Positions 23,266 through 36,160 of a stretch of 64,000 bases of DNA are shown here, piece by piece. Within the stretch, counting starts at the first letter, position 1. Each line of letters opens with the position of its first letter. This stretch comes from Gonocerus acuteangulatus (taxonomy: Eukaryota > Arthropoda > Insecta > Hemiptera > Coreidae): the NCBI GenBank assembly GCA_946811695.1, contig OX328123.1, forward strand, positions 10,848,698 to 10,912,697, read 5' to 3'. Position numbers and translations under genes: made by a program. The notes below the pieces were generated by a model. That model was not told the DNA's origin. It made no database searches and saw only the letters and a list, made by a program, of their open reading frames with translations.

Positions 23266-24620
23266 AACGGACATTGAATTATTCTTAGGTGTCCTTTATC
23301 TGCTTCTTAAAACCAATGTTTTTCAAACGTTGATCAAAGGTCAATCAACAATTATCTGCTGATCTGAGATAAAAGGTTAAATTAGAAATTATTGTTGTCT
23401 GTTTTCAATGGTTAAAAGCAAATTTGATACCGAATACAACAGTCAGTGCCAGCAAATATCTGAAATTGTCAGAGGAATATTATCTCGGCAAGCAGTACTA
23501 CTCGTCACTGCTAGACTTGTTAGACATTTCCTAAATGCCCAAAATTAATAAATAAATATTTTTATAAATAAAAATAATCTTTACTGGTTGGAAATATCCC
23601 CCAGTAAAAATATTCTCCAGTAAGCTGAGACACTCCACCCCAATAATAATAGACATTTAAGAAATATGCAATCAAACACTGGCTTGAGCTTGGAGGAGAG
23701 TTATCCTTCTCCTACTCGTCAGAAATTGGCCAAGAAATACACAAAAACGCATGAAATAGACTGGAGACATGCTTAGTACACTCATGTATTAAATAACTTC
23801 ATATTTATTTATTGGTCTGCTTGTATGGAGTTCACTATCCAGGTTACAGGTTATACTAATGCCTAGTTTTTTTTTTGTTTTTTTTTTTTTTTTCTAACGA
23901 AGAATCAATGGTAATGCATCAGCTTCAGTCTGCCAATACAGTAACGTTTCCCAGGAAGACGCCAGGAATAAATAAGTGTAATTATTTCCAATATGTTCTT
24001 CTGCCCCTTTCACCCTTGATTCCAAAGTGTCCTCCAACCCAAAAAGTGTGTGTACCAAGTGTGGAAAGGATGGGTGGGACATCACCATTATCGTGTGAAA
24101 TTAAAGAAAGTTTTCAGAATAGCTCCTTCACGCTAAAGCACATTTATTGGTTTTGACTTAGAAATCAGAAAAAATTGGACTAAAAAAATATTTTTCTGAA
24201 ACAACGAGGTATCATTTTAAACTTTATTAAATAAGGTGACTTTTGAGGCAGAGGCAAACCTCTAAGTCTTCAAATAGCTGATTAAGAAAATATTGAATAA
24301 GTTAAGAAAACACTCATAACAATAGTTCACTTCTATATGGCTCTTAGTATAGCTTTTAATTTACATGAAAACATTTCAATAACGGTTGTTTCTTATTGGA
24401 AATTTGACGTAGATTCTAAAACTGTGGTCGTTATTTATGATACATAAACCAAAAATCCTGGAAACACAGTTTTTTGTAAAAAAAAAAAGCAAACAAGAGT
24501 TTTGAAATTAGACAAAAGTCCTGAAATTAGGACACTCATTTCTGTGTCCCTGAACTACACCTGAATGCAGAGCATCCTGTATAATATACCCTCGAATCCC
24601 TATATATAATGTATTAAGTC
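23266..24620. other. Intergenic, nothing recognised
   Basis: Mixed AT-rich DNA. A T-rich run near 23868-23894 precedes a 93-codon ORF (23875-24156) without recognisable features, so I do not call it a gene. Confidence 0.35.
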
Positions 24621-25725
24621 ATTTTTAACCCTTAAGTAGGGAGGTGGTTTACACTAACGTAAGTTGGGAGGTGGGGTGCTTACAAGACCCCAATGAAAAA
24701 CATCGCTCCCACAAAAAGGGGTCTTTAAAATTAGCATCTACTTAATTATTTCACGTTTTTAAACCCATTACCAATATTATATAACCAAATAATTCATTAC
24801 AATGCTCAAATATGGTATAAATGAGCATGTTTTAATAATAAAATTTGAATCGTTTTTGTTCATTTGTAATTTTGTTTTTATACAATTATCAAAAATGTGA
24901 CTTTGTTGAATAATGAAAAAAATTGAATCAAGTTTAATTTGATTATTAAGGGATAGAAGAAGACAAAACAAGTACTTAATTTATAATATTTTCTTGCAAA
25001 GTATACTAATTTAATCTGTGAAATAGTGCATATTTCTAACTCTAAATGTCCACAACAAATTTACTTCATGTCATTCATATGCAGAAATGTTTTTCAAAAA
25101 CAACAAAAAATCGTTGTTTTCCTATTTAAACTTTACTTTCTGTGTGTATTTAACAAAGGGTTTATCTACCAGACAGGCTGTGATCCGTTTTAGATGCTGG
25201 TTGTGGCGTCATCCTCCTGGTCATTTTGGCCGCCTGATATATTTAGGAATCCAAGATTCTGTTGGTCTCTTTTAAATTCGTAGTTTAATCAGTTTAGACC
25301 CAATATCTCTAAAGAACTCGACCCTCACCAGAGTTCGTAGTAGGATTATTTTCTACATATATTGCCTGACAGTCAATGCCGGCTTTTTGAAGGATTCTAA
25401 AGAAGACAGAGGACACGCCGAGCTACAGGATATGTAGTGTACATCTTGTCAATGATGTGTACATCACCTCTTGGTAGATTATAAAATGTTACTATTTCTA
25501 GCTTCTCATCTCAGCCTTCTATAGTGATTCTTCATCCGACTGTTCACTTCATGTTTCAAGGAATGGTTTTTCAAAAAAGCCTCTTTCCTCTTCATCCGAA
25601 TCAATAGACAACTTCTCCATCATCTTTACATACTTACTAAAAGGCCTCTTCATTCTTTCTTGATTTTCTTCATATAAAATGTCAAACGGTGGTCGAAACA
25701 AAAAATTATATTTTAAATTTTTGTT

Positions 25726-25945
25726 ACGTAAGTAGGGAGGTGGGGTGTTGTGAGCACCCCAAATCAATAAAAGGCCCGAAAGACGGACAAATAAGGTTTT
25801 TTCTGGTGCAAATACAACCTCAATGTGAACATAACTACTATTTAGGAAGGTACCAAGGAGATGAAAAAGATTGAAAATCATTAAATTTAAAATACATAGC
25901 TAATTAAGTCATGGGGTGCTGTGAACACCCCACCTCCCTACTTAA
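25726..25945. mobile_element. Short MITE with GTAGGGAGGTGGGGTG ends
   Basis: The left arm AAGTAGGGAGGTGGGGTGTT pairs with the right arm AACACCCCACCTCCCTACTT, with GAGCACCCC / GGGGTGCT continuing the pairing. About 150 bp lies between the arms. The sequence at 24633-24700 contains a related arm (GTAGGGAGGTGGTTTACACT). A 110-codon - strand ORF runs through it and beyond, with no known domain. Confidence 0.75.
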
Positions 25946-26470
25946 AGGTTAAACCGCAGTTTCTGAAATTCCTCGTAACCATGAAGGCAAAATTTAAGGA
26001 TCTTCTTCCTGCAAAGTGTAACAAGAAATTTGCATCCTTCTCCTCAGACAATCTACAATTAATTCTGTCAAATTTACGAACGTGCAGCAATATGGAGGCA
26101 GAAAACGTTTTTACATTTCTTGATATTTTTTCCATTTTCTTCTTCTTATCATTATATATCCTCCTACTTATAAAAGTAAGTCCATAAGGACCCTATCCGA
26201 CCTTTTTTGAAGTGGTAGTGTCAAGTTTAATGGTTTGGAGCTGCCTCCTTATTGTGCCATGTTCTATAAATAATCCCAAATTTACAGATTTTTCAACTAA
26301 AATGAACAAAATTTCCTTTTATTCAAATTTTTAATTTAGGAAGCTCATATGAGAATACAAAAAAAAATAACTCTTATGTTGGTATTTTTTATAGTTTCAA
26401 TTAGTTTTTAGAATCCCTATCAATAATAATTCGTTTAGAGCCTTCTGCTAAAATTCAGGAACATATATAT

Positions 26471-26626
26471 GCTTTAGGTCCACCCGACAAACCTATTTAA
26501 TGTACTGTATAACATACAGTCTTATTTTTCATACATGGCCACCGGACGGATGCGCGGTGGCCATGTATGAAGAAGAAGACTATATTTTATACAGCACTTT
26601 ACAAAGGTTTGTCGGGTAGACATAGG
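26471..26626. repeat. Short palindrome / foldback
   Basis: GTCCACCCGACAAACC pairs with GGTTTGTCGGGTAGAC, and the core CATACATGGCCACCG pairs with CGGTGGCCATGTATG around a GGACGGATG centre. Probably a minute foldback transposon. Confidence 0.8.
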
Positions 26627-27482
26627 CGTTCCACGCCTTGTGGCTCTGTTTCTATCAAATCATCATCGTCAGTTTAGCTGAAGGAGCTACATATTTTAAT
26701 ACATTGTAGAACGCCATCTCATTTAGTCCGACATATGTGTGAGGCTCATTACGGCATTGTATTTATCAGTTCTTAAGAGCAGAGGTGGCTGTAGGCAGAT
26801 GGAAAGTCAATAGTGGACTTCTCACATCGGGTTACTTGCTGTGATTCCACTATTGAAGTGACCAGATCTTCTTCCTTATTCCACCAGAAGATAGAAATGG
26901 TTTTTAAATCCATGATAATTTTCTGACCTGAAAATCCCCCAAAAATGGAGCTGCCTCCTTATTGCTGCATGCCCCTCAATTGTTATTATTATTTATATGT
27001 ATTCAATTTTCTAATCAAACATCTAGATTATCATTTAGTTACTTTTAATATTATCTGATAACGCAAAATGGCATAGGAATAAAATATTTATTTTTTGGAT
27101 ATTAATTTACTGTCTTTTGGCCATACCCTTACCTCGTACAATAATGCGTTCCTTCGCAAAGGAAAGGGGACTACCATACATAGAATGTGGTCCAATTGGT
27201 ACCTTTAACATATATTTTATTTAGCAAACATTTATTTAATTTAAATACATAAAGGAGGTATAAACAATTTTATAAGCAAATTAACTGTGATTCACCCTTA
27301 GCAATTCAAAAATGCCATAATTTTCTTATTTTATTTCAACCTGAATCAGTAGTATCCTTCACAAGGAAAAGCATGTACACAAACATAATAGTCCAAATAA
27401 TTTGTAAGAATTAGCCTTTAATACTGTAATGGTTTCATCATTTTTTAATTATATTTTATGAAAATAGAAGTAGGAAACAAAA

Positions 27483-27488
27483 TTTATT
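27483..27488 (-). promoter_or_regulatory. SPAG6 polyadenylation signal
   Basis: AATAAA on the - strand, about 32 nt past the SPAG6 stop codon, giving a very short predicted 3' UTR. Confidence 0.6.
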
Positions 27489-27519
27489 TTATCTCTCCGT
27501 TAATTACAAAAATGGCGAA

Positions 27520-27682
27520 TCATATGCAGGTTTCCCATTCTGATTTTGGAGGAATATTAAGTTCTGCGACAATTTCAGCATCTTCAAGATCTTCCACTTC
27601 AGCAATATTGTCTGTACGGATATCTGGTACAAAGTCCTCAACTTTTTGGAGTAGAGTTTCGGGATATCCAGGCGAATAATAT
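27520..27682 (-). CDS. SPAG6: SPAG6 exon 10, C terminus and stop
   Basis: [20 protein letters not shown], then an acidic stretch ([15 protein letters not shown]) and WETCI before TGA at 27520-27522. The acceptor TATTACAG at 27683 is directly preceded by a SINE-B target duplication, so the normal upstream splice context has been displaced. Confidence 0.93.
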
Positions 27683-28614
27683 CTGTAATATTATTATTAT
27701 TAAATTTTAATGTCCATTTATTATTAACTACGAATTTTACGATGGGTTATCTAGAGGTTACCATCCTATTATAGCCAGGATAGGGCTGATGCCTTTTCTT
27801 TTTTCTAAAGAAAAGCCACCACCCCTAGTGGTAATCGAACCCACGACCCTTTGGCACAGAGAGTTAAGTGCTCACGCCTTAACGCTCATGGCCACTGGAC
27901 CTCCTAAAGGTAATATTATTACCAAGATCAATTATTTATATTCATTATTAAATAAAAATGTACGTTATTTTAATTCCTAAAGTAGGCTTTTGTAGTGAAT
28001 CATTCTATTTATATGTAAGATAATGATAGTAACACAGGTCAACATTTGATCTAAAAAAAAAAAACAAAAAAAAAAAAAACACTTGGAGCAGTAGGGTCTT
28101 GGGATTTTTGGAGTTGCTGATTACGATGAGCGAGTTGGTTAACCTTCATCACATCAGATTCAAGGTCATTTGAAGGTTAAATATACAAGAATATAGAGAA
28201 AAAAAAAACGTACAATGGAATTTTAAAAATTTATAAAGCATTAAGGAGTGAGTTTCCAATGCTGATACTCTATAACTTGTGAGTACCCAATATCTTACTA
28301 CAAAAAAAAATCTTATCCCTGATAATTTCTCCTTCATGATTTTTTTAATTTCTAAAAAGCGGAAATTCCTAAATTTTCAACCACCAACTTTGGAGACCCT
28401 TTAGACTGGAAAGATTTGCACAGGGAATTATGGCTATGAAACAATATTGTAGGGGAGAAAGTACTGAAAATATGATGCCAGTTCCAATCTTGTAGCATGA
28501 TGCAGTCCAGAGATAATCAATTTAAATCAAATTTAATGCAAACGTCTTCAAAGCAAAAAACCGCTGCATAATTCCAAACAAAAATTGCCACCAAACATAA
28601 ACAATGTAAGTAAG

Positions 28615-28652
<38 letters not shown>

Positions 28653-31600
28653 TTATGAACATCCCGTTTGTGTAGTAAAAACATAAAAAAAGAGAACAAA
28701 TTTAAAAATGATCAAAGCAGCCAACTTACTGTTGTCATACCTGTCGGTGGAGACCGTCGTCACTGGCATCTGTGCGAGTACTGTGGGCCCACAGTGACGA
28801 CGCTCTCCACCGACAGGTATGACAACAGTATATTTACTGGCGGACCTAACCCCTTAGATTATTTACCAACCAACTTCCTTTTTTTTAAACATAATAATAA
28901 TACATCACATGACTCCTGAGGTCAACCTCATAAGGGGTTCCTCCCTATGGAGAGAGAGAGGAACCACGCTAAAAATAAAAATGAATTCAGTCTATTCTTT
29001 GATATGTGAATACATATTCACTGAAATACTGCCTCTGAGAATGTTAATGTTGAATAGCGATTCTTTTTGTAATTAAAGAACATAAAATACAATATACCTG
29101 ACTATATCTTCAGGGAAACAATTATTGATGATATTAATGTATTCCATTAATGTAGAGCCTGGAGCTGCGTTTATTTCTTGCAGCCTTTTCAGCGAGCCCG
29201 AAGAAACAAAAACTCTCCGAGCTTTTGCATTGTTTGGGAGTATCTAAACATTAAAGAGGAATTACTTTATTGATTTATTCTAATTATTAATTTGTATTCG
29301 CAGGAAAATTTGCGAATACAATTTTATTTGTATTTTTATATTTAATGTACATGAATACAAATAAATTTGTATTCACACTTATGAATACGAATTTATTTAT
29401 ATTTGAATTTACAAATATTTGAAGTACGAATAAATTCGTATTTTTAAAATGATGCCCATCTCTGCTTGGCTGGGTGTTAGTTTTAAATATTATTTTATTA
29501 ATTGAGTTACATATGTTGGTAATTTATTGTATTTAGTGCCAGTTACAATGAAAACTATTAAAAAAATATTGATATTTTCTAAACCTATTCCAGAAAAAAA
29601 TTGTAATAATAGTTTAAAAATAGTAGAAAAATTTGTATTTTTAAGATTTGTAATATAGTAATATTACATATAACCCATGATTTTAATTCCCAACAAAATT
29701 TCTGATCTTCCAATAATTGTCGAACGATTCATTCATTTATATTTTTTATTTACTGTATTTTTTCTTTTTTATATATATTTTTATACGTTTATTTATTTCT
29801 ATTAATTATTCATTTTCATTATTATTATTTATTTTATTTTATTCATTTTTATTTTTAATTTTTTAACGGTTGGACACCATATTATTAGATCGATTATTAT
29901 TATAATTAAAGATTTATTTATTACCTATCATCGGATTTTATTTAATTCTCAGAACATGAACAATTAATTCTTTAAACCCTTGATGTCAAGCTCTCCAAAT
30001 GAATACATAAATAAAGATAGAAGATAGAGAAATTCATTTATAAAAAAAGTTTTAAATATACCAAAATTGGTATGACATTTTTAGTTTCATTAGAAAAACT
30101 TTTGAAATAAAAATTTGTATTTAATGATTATAATACTTATTTTCAATCCCTGATTGTATGTGTATATTTATTCCCTTAAATCATTTTCAAAACTGTTAAA
30201 AATGTTCCGCTTCAAAAACTTATTAAAAAAAATGAATTAATTTTCTTTTACTTTTGTGTTATTAATTAATCATTTTTTCTACCTGAAGAAACATTTTGCT
30301 CGTTTTTCCATCAAAACAAATGTAAGAGTAATGAATGATTTATTTAATAAAGCAATTGCCAGTAATAAGGGCAGAGATCTCCTGAAAGTAGATTAAAAAT
30401 TTACTAGAAATATTACAGTGAAGAGGTTCTAGAGAAATCAATGTGAAACGTTACAGCCTACTGACCTAGTTTCTGCTTCATATTATGGGAACAAGTGGTG
30501 GCAGGTAGCTAGAAGTAGAACGACAGGCATTCTCTTCTCTGTCGATGTGCTTTCATGCAACAAATTACACGGTTTTGCAGCCATTCTTAAACTCGATGAA
30601 TAATATTCGCGTATAATTATGAATTTTGAAGTGTGCGGACATAAGATTACTTTTGCAAAAAAAAGTCGGGAAACAACCTATTTCCCTATTAGCAATCAAA
30701 GATTATTTAGAGTGGACTCAAATGAAGAAGAAGATATTGAAAGCAGTGATAACGAAGAAAAAGTAGTTAAATGTAAAGAAAACGTTAAAGAACCAAGAAG
30801 AAAAGCGAAGAACGAAAACATCCTCAAAAACATTCAAAATTTAAAAAATATTCATAAGAAATATAAAGAAGAAGAGCGTGATGTTCTTCCTATCACTAGT
30901 CAAACATACCCTAGTACAGTAATTCTTATGGATATTTGCAAAACTCAAAGGCGACCGATAGAAGAGGTAAAGAAATTTATAATATCTCAACCACAGAGAG
31001 AAGCGAAGAAGGATTTCTTTGAATCCATAAATTTAGATACGTATTTGTCGAAGGTTTATTTTGAACTCTATGAAGAGCACATCAACAATGTAAAAGATAT
31101 AATATTCAGATTACATTCATCACCAAAAAAGGCTTCAGATATGAAATATGAACAAAACAAAAGAGTGGTTTCTGCTCCAAGTTCACTGTAATGGAGGTAA
31201 GAATAATAATTAAAAAATCGCTTAGTGGCATTTTTGTTGAACTAAATATATATATATATATTCATAAATTTACCTCTCCTATATATTTTTTTCTTCCTCT
31301 TTTTGCAAATGCCTTATAGGTCAAAAATTGTTTTAAACATCTTTTTATAGCATTCTTTTATCTGTCGACACGTTTCTGGCTACTTATAAGGTAATTTCAA
31401 ATAAAATAAAATTAATTAATTAATTAATTAATGGGTACCTGCAAAGGGAAAAATCAGGCGGCTGGGACATAGTACTGACCACACTATCTCCCTAGTGTGC
31501 TGTATGATCAAGAATCAGATACCTCTACAGTATCAGCCTGTTTTGGGACTGATTTTTTTTTTTTATTTGATAATCGTTTAGTTATTTTTAATACCTATTA

Positions 31601-34600
31601 ATTGCAAGTTCTTTGAATAATGTTTCTATACGTCATTAAAGAATTTTAAATTCTTCCTTACTTATAACAAAGTCCGGTCAATACCATTCATTTGGGAATG
31701 CGGTTGGTATTATGCTAATTAGAAAGGGGAAAATTTTAAGGCAGCTGTTATTTTTATATAAAGTTTAAAATGATTACTATTGGGTTGGTGAAAAAATAAT
31801 TCAGGTTTTAATTAGACCAATTAGTTCCAGGTGGCGAACAACTGGTGAGTCGTCAACACCAACATGCCTCACAATGTCCTGAGTAGTTTGGCGAGGGATT
31901 TCTTCTACCAAAGCCATCAGTTGGTCATGAACAAAAGGTCTACCACGACTTTCCTAGTCTTCGAGATCAAAATCACCAAGAAGAAATTTCTGGAAATATC
32001 GCAGCACTGTACATTCACTGATGCTTCCTTCAGCCCAAACAACATTGATGTTACATGCAGTTCAAACAAGGAAAATCTTGTTTTGACATGGTGAATTTCA
32101 GAGGTCCTTACTCATAGAGAATGCAACACAATCTAAACTATTTTTTGAGGAAAAACGTTAAGACCAGTGTTTATAATCCAGTAACTAAATTTTAGATTAT
32201 CTTTGATACTTGCCTAAACAAAATAAATATTCAAATCCTGCTGAATCTTACTTTATTTATAATTTAAAATGTATCGATTGCCAAAGTTATTGGCACCAAG
32301 GCCTCTCCTGTGAGCCATACTTTTGAATGACCAGGTCAAGAGAGGTTTTAAACCATTTGCTGCAACTAACACAGAGCTGTGCACTTGGCGTGCGAGCCTC
32401 AGACGCTACTAACACAGATCTGTGCACTTGGCGTGCGAGCCTCAGATGCTACTAACACAGATTTGTGATACTGACCAATTGCTCCTCTCAAATATTTATG
32501 TGCCTCAGAACCGGCACTTAGTGGTTGGTATCTGAATCAAGTAGTAGACTCTTAGAATTGCCAGTGGATAATGTAGGCACCTCCCTTTTCAAACTATGCC
32601 AGACCATTAGACCTAAAACCTTTTCATAAAGTCAGAGAGCTGGTAACGCACGTTTCATGAAGTGTTTTATGCACCTTGAAATTTTCTTCTGTTTTCACAT
32701 TGAAAGTGTCTTCTTGGGTAAATAAGAAGGTAAATATGTATTGGCTGGACTCACCGTAGAACACCAGGTACTGCGCGTAGGGGAAAGGTGCAAAAAAATA
32801 TTGCCCAAAAATATTGTTTTATTCAAAAGCCAACTATCTTTAATGTAAAATCAAGGTAATTTTACAATTAATAATAAATAAGGCAGACATTTTTAAGGGG
32901 GTTAAAATTTAAATAAAAAAAAACCAAAGTACCATTTTTTTTTTTTTTTATATATATAAAATGATTTACTCATGTTGCGATTTAAACAGCGTCTTCAATA
33001 AACATAATTGAAAATAACCACAAAAGGGCAGACACTTTTTGTGGAGTTTAATTATCAGGAAACATGAAAATAAATGTTGCCTATGATAGACTGCAACACA
33101 CTACGTGTAACCATAAGAGTGAATGAGAGCACCGCGCAGTTGTGGTTGTTCTCTGCACTATCATTGGTTCTTGCTCACATGATCTTGTACAGCTGTCGCG
33201 GTTTAAATGGGAGCCTGAATAAAACACTCATTTAATATTAGAATAAAAACAACTTTCTTTTTCTTTTTTTGGGGGGTTTTGTTTTTTTATTTGTTATCCT
33301 CCTTAAAAGTGTCTGCCTTTTATTTATTATTCATTGTAAAATTTTCTTAATTTTACATTAAAGATTTTTTTGTGCCTTTCCCCTATGTGCAGTACCTGGT
33401 GTTCCACGGTAAGCATAGCCAACACGTATATACCTTCTTATCTACCCAAGAGGTACATTATAGCAAAATTTCAAGGTGCATAAAACACTTCATGAAACAT
33501 GTGTTACAAGTTCTTCGACTAATATCTGCTTTCAGAACCCAGTATTCGGTGGTTGTTTAGGCACCAGCCCTGTAGCATCCGGGCAATGACAAGCCTTTCA
33601 CTGCTCACAAGCAAATGGGTTAAGCCAGGAATGGGTGCTATACCTATGTGCAGTTAGATGTGTCATTCATTCTGGACAGACATGGCAGCAAAAAAAATTT
33701 GCAAATTTGTGCTTTGCGATTTTCTAGCAAAGAAATAACAATTTTAGTAATAAATAGCTTTACCTGAGTAAATTGACCAACAATATATTTCAATATCTCG
33801 GGTGGTGCAATGTGCAATAAAGGTTCTAAAGCTTCCAAGATTTTACATCTTTGAATAACTTGTTTCAGGGTTCCTTTACACTTCTGTTTGAGGTCCTCTG
33901 AATCAGTAGTAATGTATATCTTTAAAGAAATAAAGCACATGTATTATTGGTATGATACTTAATAATCCTTCTTGATGTCATTGTTCCATATTTATGTTAA
34001 AATATTCTGATCCAATCATAATTTCAGATTAAATTAGTCTTTTACATAAAGAAAAAATGTCATCATACAGGAGCTGCATAACTAAGGAAGGTGGTTAGCT
34101 TACGAGACATTGCTGAAGAGTGTGTCTCAAAATACCCCAGACATTTTCAATAATATTAAGTTCTGGATAATTAGCAGGCCAATCTAGTTTGTCTATATTG
34201 TTTTGGATGAACCATTCCTGAATGATTCCAATGGATTGGAGATTTTCTGAAAGACAAGTGAACCTACTGTCATGCCATTAAAAGTGTTTTTTTTTTTTTT
34301 TCTTCTTCTTATAAGTTTTCGATGCTCTTGTGAGTTTCCTCTTTTAGACAGAAACACCAAGTTCGGTTATCGGAAATGATAAATGAATACCAAGCGGAAT
34401 GATCAGCACATTGCATAGCCAGCAACCCAATAAAGCACGACAGCCTACCTTATTAATTATTTTCGTGAATAAAGTTTTCTTCTTCAAGTTCTATTATAAT
34501 TTTGTTTGCAGTTTGTATTCATAGTTAAATTCTGTATAATCTGCTTGAAATTGTTTTTCTGAAGAAGGCTGCTACTGAGGAAGTCAAAATGTTATAGATG

Positions 34601-35930
34601 AAGATTCTTCAGCCAATATTACCAGGCTTCTTAGCCAAAAACTAAAATTTGTCTTTGTTATCTCCGAAGGCAAACTAATCTCCACTTCACTAACAATTTA
34701 ATTTACATTAGATAAAGAGGAATCTTACCTCTAAGACATGTATGAGAATGTTAGAGTTGGCTACAATGCCTCCATGATCGGCAGAATGTTTGCCTATTTG
34801 TCCAATAGTCCATACTGCTGCAGCCAAAACATGAGGCGGGCAATCATTTTCTAGTATTTTGCCAAGGACCTCCACAGCCTTATGGAACATATAAACCAAA
34901 AACAATAATTAGTGACAACAAAACAGGGTAGTTTATTCATTTATGTTCAATATATTAATGTATTTATATACATATCAGTCCGGTAACAGTCCAGAAGGGC
35001 AGATAATATAGAGATATCTGATTCTTAATCATACGGCACATTCAGGGCCTCCGAGAGAAATTATGGGTCCCTCATTAACTTGGTAATTACAGGCCCCCGT
35101 ACAAATAACTTCATATGCCCCTTAACCCGCTCCAATAACATTACCAAAAACTAATAATGGAATAATTTAAAACTGAAATTTCCCTGAAAATAAAAATAAA
35201 TAAATTCACTGAGTGTGAATCTGATATCCACTCAACCAATTATGAGATTCTTACCCGGATTTAATGTTTTACTTTCAAAATTCAAAAATATGAAATTATA
35301 ATAGACCTTAAAATGCTTAATTTAAGACGCCTGAAAATGAAGCTATTTATGAAATATAACTTAATGTGATAAACAATTTTGGGAAGCAACTCCTGCTAGT
35401 GACTTAAAAAATCTATTGACAAAATTGACAAAGAAGTCATCTCCTCAACCTATTCCAACATTTTCCATATCCTCAAAGCCTCCCGTTAGGTAATCCCACC
35501 CGGTTCGTTGCCCTATTCCCACACACCGTCTGATCCTTCCTTGTACCTGCAATACCCACCGGCAAGTCCTTTATCTTTACCGCCGTCCCTCTGTCCTTAC
35601 TCCCAGGTCGACTTTCCCCAACCCCCTCACCCCCATCCTCTCCTGTCTAGCACTGGCCCAATCCTTCCCTGTACCTGCAATATCCATCGGCAAGTCCTTT
35701 ATCTTTACCGCGGTCTTTACCCTCTATCCTTACACTCAGCCCCACTCCTCTCCACCCCCTCCCCCCATTCTATACTGTCTAGCCCTGACCCATCCTTCCT
35801 GTCTTCAGAAATGTTCTCTTCTTGAAACGGGACAGTTCTCAATCTTCCCAATAGGTATGTTACTATGACACTTGTACTGTATTCGCTTGGATACCATATA
35901 CATGTATATTTATTTATATTGCTATTATTA

Positions 35931-35993
<63 letters not shown>

Positions 35994-36091
35994 TTGTATT
36001 TTCAAGCATATAGGTACTCATATTTATGTTAATGTTTCTAGCAATAGGTATGTCACTATACAGGTATTTTTATTTATATTGCTATTATTAT

Positions 36092-36160
<69 letters not shown>

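Noticed and set aside
25549..25881. 110-codon - strand ORF
   Set aside because: Half of it lies inside the inverted-repeat MITE at 25726-25945; no domain recognised and no exon partners found. The segment ending SDEEERGFFEKPF is the only part that looks protein-like.
35508..35825. 105-codon Pro/Ser-rich ORF
   Set aside because: Explained by the pyrimidine-rich repeat block.
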